From NCBI GenBank assembly GCA_964605645.1, contig CAZSDJ010000019.1, forward strand, positions 1 to 31,372: a DNA stretch of 31,372 nt, read 5' to 3'. Position numbers and translations under genes: made by a program. The notes under the pieces are model-generated. The model was not told the DNA's origin, ran no database searches, and saw nothing but the letters and a program-made list of their open reading frames with translations. This stretch comes from PXAH01 sp964605645. GTDB lineage: Bacteria; Omnitrophota; Gorgyraeia; Duberdicusellales; 4484-171. Shown piece after piece: positions 7,726 through 14,899 of the stretch; positions within the stretch are counted from its first letter, which is position 1, and every line of letters begins with the position of its first letter.

Positions 7726-9855
7726 CTATTCCGCTATATATTCACTAATTAATTTTCTCTCAGCTCCGGACATATCCAGAAAAGAAACTCCGGTTTTATA
7801 AACTTTATCCGCAACCACCAATTCTGCCCTCACTATCTTTCCTAAACACTGCAGAGTTTTGCCCTTTTCCCGCATCTTTATGTTTGTTTCCAAAATTGAC
7901 CCCACCGGTATTGGATAATAAGAGTCAAAACTTAACCCTCCCACGCTAACATCCTCTGTAGTAACTGTATATTTTTTTTCCTTATCTACCAACTCTTTTG
8001 ACGATGATTTAATCATTCTATACTGCATTTTAATTTTACGAGGCGCTCGCGAAAAAACCCTTTTCTCTTTTGCTTCCCTTTGTGTTTCCAAAGATGTATT
8101 TTTTGGCGCAACATTGGCTTTTTTGTTTTTCTCTCTTGCCGGAGTAACTCTCATCACTTCTTCTACTGTAGTGATACCTTCTATTACCTTATTCCACCCA
8201 TTCTGCCGAAGTGTACGCATTCTCTTTGCCGCAGCTGCTTTTCTTATTTGCTCAGCGGAAGCTTTATTTAAAATTAATTCCTTAACCGCCGGGTCTTTTA
8301 ATAAAAGAATTTCATAGATAGCTGTCCTGCCTAAAAAACCAGTTTGGTTGCAACTTTCGCAACCTTTACCCTTATAAAATTTAATTTCAGCGTTTAAATC
8401 TAAATTGAGATCTTTTTGAATCTCTTCTTTTGTCTCCGGCAAAACATCTTTATCTTCAGTTTTACACTCAGGACAAATTATCCTTACCAGACGTTGAGCA
8501 ACAAAAGCCTCTACGCTCGAAGCCACCAAGTACGGTTCTATCCCGATATCTATCAGCCGGGTTATTCCGCCGGCTGCATCGTTGGTATGAAGGGTAGAAA
8601 AGACTAAATGGCCGGTAAGGGCAACTCGAATTGCGATTTGTGCTGTCTCTAAATCTCTTACCTCTCCTACCATTACTACATCCGGATCATGCCTGAGCAG
8701 GCTCCGCAGCCCCCGCGCAAAACTTAATCCAATTTGAGGTTTTACCTGTACTTGAGTTATATCTTCAACCTCATATTCAATTGGATCTTCAATGGTAATT
8801 ATCTTAGACTGATCAGTGTTAATCTTAGATAAACAAGCATAAAGAGTGGTGGTTTTGCCGCTGCCGGTAGGGCCGGTAACAAATATTATGCCATGGGGTT
8901 TTTTAATAATATTTTCAAAAAGATCTAAATCTTTCGGTAACAATCCCAATCCTTTTAGGCCGAAAAACATTTTTTTAGATAGCACTCTTAACACCACACT
9001 CTCCCCATAAGGAGTTGGCATAAACGAAACTCTTAAATCTAAAGTTTCATTTTGGATTTTAACTACAATTCTGCCATCCTGCGGCAATCTGCGCTCGACT
9101 ATATCCAGATTTGACATAATTTTAATGCGAGAAAGAATAGCGGAAAAAAGATTTTTCATCTTTGGCGGAACCGAGGTATTATACAAAACACCATCTATCC
9201 TGTAACGAAGTTTTATCCTGTTTCTGTAAGGTTCAATATGAATATCTGTGGCTCTCTTTTTATAAGCATCAAGAATTATTTGGTTGACTAATCGTATTAC
9301 AGAAGCATCCCCGGCTAACTTCTCAATATCTTCTAATTCAGATCCCGTTTCTTTGGATTCTTTTGTTTCTTTCTGCTCCAATTTCTGAGCTAAAATACCC
9401 TCGACGGTTCCAGCTCCTAACCCATAATATTTTTCAAGCATGCCTAATATGTCACTTTGCTTAGCTAACACTAAATTAATCTTATAACCTAAATTAACCC
9501 TAATATCATCTTGTATCTTTATATCAAGCGGGTAACTGGAAGCAACAGTCAAAACACCTTTTTTTATTTTTATAGGCATAATTTTATAGTATGCGGCAGA
9601 TTTAAGAGGGACTGATTCAATTGCTTCTTCCTCTATGGATATTTTTTTTAAATCTACATATAAAATGCCAAGCCTCTTAGCTACAGCCTTTAACATCCTT
9701 TCTTCTGACGCACCTTCTTTTTTTGCCAGAGCCATAATAAGATTTTCCTTTGAATCAGATATTTCTCTAGCCGCCTCTTCTAGAACCGGTTTTTCAATTA
9801 AATTCTCTTCAGTAAGAATTTTACCTATTATTTTATCATTCTTGCTAAACATCAT
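7726..9855 (-). CDS. gspE: Secretion/pilus assembly ATPase GspE with C-terminal PilZ domain
   Basis: The protein has 709 residues, about 110-150 longer than usual. Residues about 45-140 are a T2SSE N-terminal domain. The ATPase core has Walker A GPTGSGKT (328-335), the Asp-box region, Walker B VVMVGEVRD (393-401), the His box TGHLVFSTLHTND (414-426) and the zinc tetracysteine CPEC...CESC (461, 464, 499, 502). After a lysine-rich linker (about 572-596) comes a PilZ domain with both cyclic di-GMP motifs: RVFSR (599-603) and DVSVGG (635-640). It powers pseudopilus assembly in the cytoplasm, and the PilZ fusion implies cyclic di-GMP control. The ATG overlaps the atpD-like stop (ATGA), an ATG one codon later being possible, so it is translationally coupled to the ATPase genes. 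Confidence 0.95.
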   Translation of the reverse strand: MMFSKNDKIIGKILTEENLIEKPVLEEAAREISDSKENLIMALAKKEGASEERMLKAVAKRLGILYVDLKKISIEEEAIESVPLKSAAYYKIMPIKIKKGVLTVASSYPLDIKIQDDIRVNLGYKINLVLAKQSDILGMLEKYYGLGAGTVEGILAQKLEQKETKESKETGSELEDIEKLAGDASVIRLVNQIILDAYKKRATDIHIEPYRNRIKLRYRIDGVLYNTSVPPKMKNLFSAILSRIKIMSNLDIVERRLPQDGRIVVKIQNETLDLRVSFMPTPYGESVVLRVLSKKMFFGLKGLGLLPKDLDLFENIIKKPHGIIFVTGPTGSGKTTTLYACLSKINTDQSKIITIEDPIEYEVEDITQVQVKPQIGLSFARGLRSLLRHDPDVVMVGEVRDLETAQIAIRVALTGHLVFSTLHTNDAAGGITRLIDIGIEPYLVASSVEAFVAQRLVRIICPECKTEDKDVLPETKEEIQKDLNLDLNAEIKFYKGKGCESCNQTGFLGRTAIYEILLLKDPAVKELILNKASAEQIRKAAAAKRMRTLRQNGWNKVIEGITTVEEVMRVTPAREKNKKANVAPKNTSLETQREAKEKRVFSRAPRKIKMQYRMIKSSSKELVDKEKKYTVTTEDVSVGGLSFDSYYPIPVGSILETNIKMREKGKTLQCLGKIVRAELVVADKVYKTGVSFLDMSGAERKLISEYIAE

Positions 9856-11252
9856 GGCAATGCTCCAATCATATAAAATTCTTCTACCGGCTTAGCGTCT
9901 ACCTTTCCCGAAATAATTTTACCACAATCTTCGATAGTTTGCTTAGTAGTTACATATTCGCCTTTTTTGCCGGTGTAGGTTTCTGCAACAAAAAAAGGCT
10001 GGGTAAGAAAATTTTCTATTTTACGCCCTCTTTCATAAGTTGTTCTGTCCAAAGCAGATAGCTCATCAATACCAATAACCATTACGATCCGTTTTAATTC
10101 TTGATATTTCTGCAAAATACGAATTACTTCTTGCGCAACTTCAAAATGAACTTTTCCAACAATGTCTGAATCTAAATTTGCCGAAGAAGAAGCTAGTGGA
10201 TCAACTGCCGGATAAAGGCCTTGCTGTACTTTTTCTCGAGATAAAATCAGAACTGCATCTAAAAAACTAAAGATAGTTACTACTGCCGGATCTGTAAGAT
10301 CATCTGCCGGTACATAAACTGCCTCGAGGCAAGTTATGGAACCACCGGCTTGGCTTAAAGATCTTATCCTTTCGTGGAATTCCCCTACCTCTGATATTAA
10401 TGTCGGCTGATATCCGGTTTCCGAAGGAACCCGGCCCAAAAGAGTAGACATCTCTGCGCCAGCTTGGACAAACCTAAAAATATTGTCTACAAACAAAAGT
10501 ACATCTCTATTTTGACGCTGAATTGATTCAGCTAAAGTAATTCCGCTCATCGCTGCGGAAAAGCGTGCTCCCGGCGGTTCATTCATTTGGCCAAAAACCA
10601 TCATAACTTTAGATAGTATGTCATGCTTTTCCAATTCAAAATAAAGTTCATTCCCCTCGCGAATCCTTTCGCCAACACCGGCAAAAACACACCTACCCTC
10701 ATATTCCTTCACCATATGATGAATCATTTCAAGCGTTAAAATAGTTTTACCTAAAGCCGCTCCCCCCAATATTCCTGTTTTGCTGCCCTTTACTAAAGGA
10801 AATAATAAATCAAACATTTTTATGCCGCTTTCCATTACCTCCGTGCTCTCATTTTCTATTTCTTTCTGATTAACTTGGGTACCCAACTGAGGCTGATGTA
10901 TGGCGCGTTTTTCTTCATAGATGATATCTCCCTTTTGATCAATCGGTTCGCCAACTACATTGATAATTCTTCCATAAAGATTTTCCCCAACCGGAATGTT
11001 GATCGGCTTTCCCGTAGAACGCACTGATGAATTATGCTGAATATTCATAGTTGGAGCAATTGCTATGCAACGAGCAATATTCCCGGCAAGGTGTTCTGAC
11101 ACCTCTAGGGGAACTTTATTTTTTTCGATAGTTTCTGCATAAATAACCTCGGAGACATTAGGCAAATCAGTAACCTGAGAAAAATGGACATCAACTACCG
11201 GCCCCTGCACTGAAATTACTTTTCCCGTTTTAGATTCTTTCTTTATAGCCAT
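9852..11252 (-). CDS. atpD: F-type ATPase subunit beta (divergent, N-ATPase-like)
   Basis: The protein has 466 residues, the standard length. The Walker A is GGAALGKT (163-170; usual GGAGVGKT), the catalytic glutamate is in GVGERIREGNELY, Walker B is VLLFVDNIFRF, and the adenine-contact Tyr lies in GLYPAVDPL. All residues needed for hydrolysis are present. The DELSEED segment that couples to gamma is DELSALD, so its acidic half is lost. VDPLASSS and the C-terminus FYMIGALP resemble the alternate N-type ATPases more than housekeeping F-ATPases; that comparison is from memory. The gene is last of the ATPase set and overlaps gspE by four bases, which ties the two machines into one transcript. 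A 43-base gap separates it from atpG. Confidence 0.9.
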   Translation of the reverse strand: MAIKKESKTGKVISVQGPVVDVHFSQVTDLPNVSEVIYAETIEKNKVPLEVSEHLAGNIARCIAIAPTMNIQHNSSVRSTGKPINIPVGENLYGRIINVVGEPIDQKGDIIYEEKRAIHQPQLGTQVNQKEIENESTEVMESGIKMFDLLFPLVKGSKTGILGGAALGKTILTLEMIHHMVKEYEGRCVFAGVGERIREGNELYFELEKHDILSKVMMVFGQMNEPPGARFSAAMSGITLAESIQRQNRDVLLFVDNIFRFVQAGAEMSTLLGRVPSETGYQPTLISEVGEFHERIRSLSQAGGSITCLEAVYVPADDLTDPAVVTIFSFLDAVLILSREKVQQGLYPAVDPLASSSANLDSDIVGKVHFEVAQEVIRILQKYQELKRIVMVIGIDELSALDRTTYERGRKIENFLTQPFFVAETYTGKKGEYVTTKQTIEDCGKIISGKVDAKPVEEFYMIGALP

Positions 11253-11295
11253 ATACCTTATGCCTTTTTTAAAATACTATATTTATCCTAAAAAA

Positions 11296-12144
11296 TTATT
11301 GAAACAAAGATTTTGCGGAAAAAAGTTCACGCATACTGCGGTCAATTAGCTCATGCCGAATACGGAAATATTCCAGCTTTAAATCATTATTCTTTTTTTC
11401 AAGTTTTTGAGAACTTTCCTCTAGATGAGTAAAACGTGCGCCAAGTTCAGCTATCCGGCTAATACCCAATATTTCATATATTTGTTGTCCAATTAATAAA
11501 AAGATTAAATATTCAATAATATCTTCAGGAGCTGATTCCCATATCAAGCCACCTCTATTGATATTATTTTTTTCCTGCTTCTTCTCAAGATCATATTCAT
11601 AAGGAATAATCTTTTTTATACTTATGCGTTGACTCGTAAATGATTCAGCCTCCGGATAAACAACCATCAAGCCATCTACTTTGCCGCCTAATACGCCTTT
11701 TATTAAATAATCACGCAGCTGTATGGCTTGCGCGTATCTTTGTTTGTCTAAAATGCCGGGAAAAATAACCGCGGCGACATCTTGCTCCTCGGCAAATATT
11801 CTCCCTTGTTCGCCGATGATTACCAACTTATCAGAAGCCTTATCTATTTTACTAAGCGCAGCAGCCATAACTTTTTTATTTAGCCCGCCTAAAAGGCCTT
11901 TATCCGAAGTAACCGCCACTACTGTCTTGGGCCCATTGCCAGGATTAACAAAGGGGTGATTTATCTGCACGTTACTGAATAAACTAAAGAATTCAGCTGT
12001 TATTTCAAAAAACTTACTGAAAGTTTTAGTTTTAGCTTCTAAGGTGTGGAATTGAGAAACAGCAATCGACTTAAGAGTTTCCAACAAAGACTGCAGGCCT
12101 TGATTGAATTCCATTTCTTCTTTTACTTTAGAAAGTACTTTCAC
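11296..12144 (-). CDS. atpG: F-type ATPase subunit gamma (divergent)
   Basis: The protein has 282 residues, the usual size. The N-terminal helix segment LQSLLETLKSIAVSQF corresponds to the coiled-coil rotor helix, the Rossmann-like middle has the hallmark SDKGLLGGLN (80-89), and the C-terminal rotor helix contains ELGARFTHLEESSQKL. Gamma is the rotating shaft between the c-ring and the alpha/beta hexamer. The LQS..TLK.IAV pattern recalls gamma of alternate (N-type) ATPases. The start is GTG, two bases after the alpha stop, with a weak Shine-Dalgarno; coupling to alpha is likely. Confidence 0.88.
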   Translation of the reverse strand: MKVLSKVKEEMEFNQGLQSLLETLKSIAVSQFHTLEAKTKTFSKFFEITAEFFSLFSNVQINHPFVNPGNGPKTVVAVTSDKGLLGGLNKKVMAAALSKIDKASDKLVIIGEQGRIFAEEQDVAAVIFPGILDKQRYAQAIQLRDYLIKGVLGGKVDGLMVVYPEAESFTSQRISIKKIIPYEYDLEKKQEKNNINRGGLIWESAPEDIIEYLIFLLIGQQIYEILGISRIAELGARFTHLEESSQKLEKKNNDLKLEYFRIRHELIDRSMRELFSAKSLFQ

Positions 12145-12146
12145 TT

Positions 12147-13649
12147 TTATTCTTTTTTGTCTTCCTGATTATTTTTAAAATATTCTTTTATGCAATCATC
12201 AAATTTATTTTTCATGCCTTCAGTAAGACTTTGTGAATCACGTAATTTTTTCAAAAGATCAGGTTGCAGGCGTTCTATTGTTTCGATAATTTTTTCTTTA
12301 AACCTATCTACCTCCTGCAAAGATATATTATCTAAAATATTCTTATTCAATGCATACAAACACAATATCTGATTCTCCATAGAAGTAGGCTCATTCTTAT
12401 CTTGGATTAAAATTTTCCCAATTATCTCTCCGCGGTGTAATCGCTTTTTTGCCGATTCCGAAAGTCCGGCTGAACGCAAACGTGTCATTTCTAATAATTT
12501 CAAATATTGCAAATACTCAAGCCTTAACGATTTGCTGACTTCCTCCATCGCCGGCCATTGTGCTTTACTCCCAATTCGAGATACAGAAAGCCCTAAATCA
12601 ATAGCAGGTTTTACCCCCATGTTAAATAAAGAAGTATCAAAATAAATCTGGCCGTCTGTCATCGAAATTAAATTAGTAGATATATATCCGGTCACATCTC
12701 CTTGTAAGATTTCTATTATAGGAAGAAAAGTCATCGATCCTTCTCCTAATTCAGAATTCAAATATCCGGCCCTCTCCATTAACTGAGAATGGATATAAAA
12801 TATATCTCCCGGATATGCTTCCCGTCCCGGAGCACGCCCTAACAAAAGGCTTATTTGGCGGTATATCCAAGCGTGCTTTGATAAATCATCAAATATTACC
12901 AGCGAATCACGTCCGTTCTGCATAAAATATTCCCCTAGCATACAGGCAGTATAAGGAGCCAGATATTGCTCTGCCGCAGAAGTAGAAGCAACGCCGCTAA
13001 CTACAATGGTGTAATCCATAGCATTCTTTGCATAAAGCGCATTTAACACTTTTAAAAGAGTTTGATATGGTTTCCCAATACAACAGTAAATACAAATAAC
13101 ATCTTTATTCTTTTGATTTAAAATTGCATCTACAGTTACTGTGGTTTTACCGGTAAGGCGGTCACCGATAATCAACTGGCGTTGGCCCTTTGCAATAGGT
13201 ACGGCGGCATCTAAAATAGTGGTTCCGGTTTCTAAAGTTTTTCTTACAGGCTTTCTCTCCATAACACCCGGAGCCACACCAAATACCGGATAACGGCTGC
13301 TTTCTTCAATAGGCTCCTGTTTGTCTTGCGGTTCACACAAAGCATTAACTACTCGGCCTAAAAATTTATCGCCCACAGGCAGCGAAAGCTTCTCCCCTTT
13401 ATTAAAGATAGGATCACCGGCATGAATAGAGTCTTTAGGCCCAAAATATAAAATTTGCACTTCATCTTTAGAAAAACCTATCACCAAACCTCTCTGGCCC
13501 TTTTCAAACCTCACTATTTGACCATTAATAGATGAGGGCAAATCAGTTGCAATTACAATAAATTCGCGTACAGATTTTACCCTACCGATTTCCCGGACTG
13601 TAAAACCTCCGGAATAATCTTTATCTTTGAGCTGTTTTTTATTCAACAT
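12147..13649 (-). CDS. atpA: F-type ATPase subunit alpha (divergent)
   Basis: The protein has 500 residues. The P-loop is GDRLTGKT (162-169; the usual Gln is Leu), followed by VIFDDLSKHAWIYRQ and PGREAYPGDIFY. The arginine finger region SVSRIGSKAQ is intact, so alpha can complete the catalytic sites on beta. Compared with the E. coli subunit, the N-terminus before the beta-barrel is about 8 residues shorter and glycine-rich, where the helix that binds the N-terminal domain of delta would be; that domain is also missing here. ATG 13649 overlaps the b-delta gene by 11 bases, with GAGAGAG upstream. Confidence 0.92.
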   Translation of the reverse strand: MLNKKQLKDKDYSGGFTVREIGRVKSVREFIVIATDLPSSINGQIVRFEKGQRGLVIGFSKDEVQILYFGPKDSIHAGDPIFNKGEKLSLPVGDKFLGRVVNALCEPQDKQEPIEESSRYPVFGVAPGVMERKPVRKTLETGTTILDAAVPIAKGQRQLIIGDRLTGKTTVTVDAILNQKNKDVICIYCCIGKPYQTLLKVLNALYAKNAMDYTIVVSGVASTSAAEQYLAPYTACMLGEYFMQNGRDSLVIFDDLSKHAWIYRQISLLLGRAPGREAYPGDIFYIHSQLMERAGYLNSELGEGSMTFLPIIEILQGDVTGYISTNLISMTDGQIYFDTSLFNMGVKPAIDLGLSVSRIGSKAQWPAMEEVSKSLRLEYLQYLKLLEMTRLRSAGLSESAKKRLHRGEIIGKILIQDKNEPTSMENQILCLYALNKNILDNISLQEVDRFKEKIIETIERLQPDLLKKLRDSQSLTEGMKNKFDDCIKEYFKNNQEDKKE

Positions 13650-14352
13650 TAGCTCTCTCTTTTACTTTATGTTTAAGGCTGCCGTCTATAACCAGAGTAT
13701 TAATTTTAACTATCGCTCCGGCAATCAAAGAAGAGTCAACCTCCTCAGATAATTCTAAGTCATGGTTAAATTTCTCTTTAAGTTTTTTGGATAACTGAGC
13801 TTTTTGCTTGAAAGTCAGCGGGAAAGCCATTTTTAGGTATGCCTTAGATGTGTCTTCGGGAATATTTAAATTACCTAAATCTTCAAAGCCTTTTGAGACT
13901 AAATCATCAAACCAGTAAGAATGAATTTTTTTATGTAATTCTAGCGGTAAAACCTTATCTATCAGCTCGCAAGCCCTTTCTAAAGCCCGGCTTTCAGTTT
14001 GATTTTCCAGTTCATTTAATAAATGCTGCCGAGTTTTATTGGCACTTTCTATGATCTGCTCACTTTTTCGGTGTGCTTCAGATATTATGTTATCTTTTTC
14101 AGATAAAGCTTCCTTTTTGTATTTTTCTTTTAATTTCTTGCTTTCAGTTGCTGCATTAGTTAAAACTTCTTTGTAATGCCTTTCTGCTTCATCTAACTTA
14201 GCTTTGGCTTCCTGCTGTTTCTTGGTATAATCTTTATTTATATCTTCAAGGCGTTCGGTTACACTACCGATATTTCTAGTTAAAAAATACCGCAAAAGAA
14301 ATGTTAAACCAACAAAAAAAATTATTTGAAATATAATTAATAAATAAATCAT
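13639..14352 (-). CDS. atpF: F-type ATPase peripheral stalk: subunit b fused to the C-terminal domain of delta
   Basis: The protein has 237 residues. Residues about 1-22 are the membrane anchor (IYLLIIFQIIFFVGLTFLL), and residues 30-125 are the long charged helix of subunit b. Residues about 165-235 match the C-terminal domain of delta, with EVDSSLIAGAIVKINTLVIDGSL closely resembling the delta signature around LVIDGS. The N-terminal six-helix domain of delta is absent. Alternate N-type ATPases also lack a separate delta and have a long b. The start overlaps atpE (ATGA) and the end overlaps atpA. Confidence 0.88.
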   Translation of the reverse strand: MIYLLIIFQIIFFVGLTFLLRYFLTRNIGSVTERLEDINKDYTKKQQEAKAKLDEAERHYKEVLTNAATESKKLKEKYKKEALSEKDNIISEAHRKSEQIIESANKTRQHLLNELENQTESRALERACELIDKVLPLELHKKIHSYWFDDLVSKGFEDLGNLNIPEDTSKAYLKMAFPLTFKQKAQLSKKLKEKFNHDLELSEEVDSSLIAGAIVKINTLVIDGSLKHKVKERANVE

Positions 14353-14567
14353 TGCAGCCCAAATAACTGAAACAATATTAAAAGTCCAATAATTGCTATA
14401 GCTTCGGTAAAAATGAGCACAATAACCATTGCTGTAAATATCTTAGAAGCACTGGAAGGGTTTCTGCCTAAGGCTTTTATGCTGGCAAAGCCGCAAGCTG
14501 CCATAACCACAGCCGGAGCAAGCACGCACATGGCAAAAATTAAAATTAAAGCAATTTCCCGGCTCAT
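14349..14567 (-). CDS. atpE: F-type ATPase c-ring subunit (unusual helix 1)
   Basis: The protein has 72 residues: a two-helix hairpin with the polar loop GRNP (34-37) and the ion-binding Glu55 in helix 2 (TEAIAIIGLL). Aligning on the loop, the position of the sodium ligand Gln32 of Ilyobacter is Met22, and the residue after the Glu is Ala rather than Ser/Thr, so protons rather than sodium are expected. The glycine-repeat motif of helix 1 is replaced by a V-A-A-V-A pattern (15, 17, 19, 21, 23), which may change ring packing. The a-subunit gene that should precede it is missing. A 70-base gap separates it from atpC. Confidence 0.88.
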   Translation of the reverse strand: MSREIALILIFAMCVLAPAVVMAACGFASIKALGRNPSSASKIFTAMVIVLIFTEAIAIIGLLILFQLFGLQ

Positions 14568-14637
14568 AATCCAACTTTAATACATTATTTAGCTATCTAA
14601 ATTTAAATTTTTATTATCTCTTAGCAAAAGTGCAAAG

Positions 14638-14877
14638 TCAAGCCTCTTTTGTTAATTCACAAATAATGGTAACTTTATTATTGATAATTTTAACCACTCC
14701 TCTTCTTATTATAAAATATTGATCATCGATAAATACAGAACCGGGCAGTAAGCGGCTTAAAAGATTTTTATGAAACGGCAATACTTCCATGGCCCCCCAC
14801 TCTCCGGGAAGCTTTACACTTTCTGCTTGCCCTTGATAAATTATTTTTTCAGGGCTAATAACAAAAACATTTAACAT
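14638..14877 (-). CDS. atpC: F-type ATPase subunit epsilon, beta-sandwich domain only
   Basis: The protein has 79 residues and corresponds to the N-terminal beta-sandwich of epsilon (LNVFVISPEKIIYQG, then LPGEWGAMEVLPFHKNLLSR). Typical epsilon has about 130-140 residues with a C-terminal pair of helices that can inhibit ATP hydrolysis; that part is absent, with no frameshifted remnant in the 70 bases that follow. The gene starts 22 bases after the stop of the giant gene and precedes atpE, so it is first of the ATPase set rather than last as in standard operons. Confidence 0.85.
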   Translation of the reverse strand: MLNVFVISPEKIIYQGQAESVKLPGEWGAMEVLPFHKNLLSRLLPGSVFIDDQYFIIRRGVVKIINNKVTIICELTKEA

Positions 14878-14899
14878 TACTGTATACTATCTCTGCTTT

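Noticed and set aside
9852..13649. Type III secretion/flagellar ATPase or V-type ATPase
   Set aside because: Separate alpha and beta with F-type P-loops, a genuine gamma with SDKGLLGGLN, a c subunit and b-delta identify an F/N-type complex.
14568..14637. Possible internal promoter or regulatory hairpin before atpE
   Set aside because: The gap is AT-rich, with a TTGCAC-like hexamer, but no -10 at proper spacing; the AAATTT palindrome has no GC pairs.
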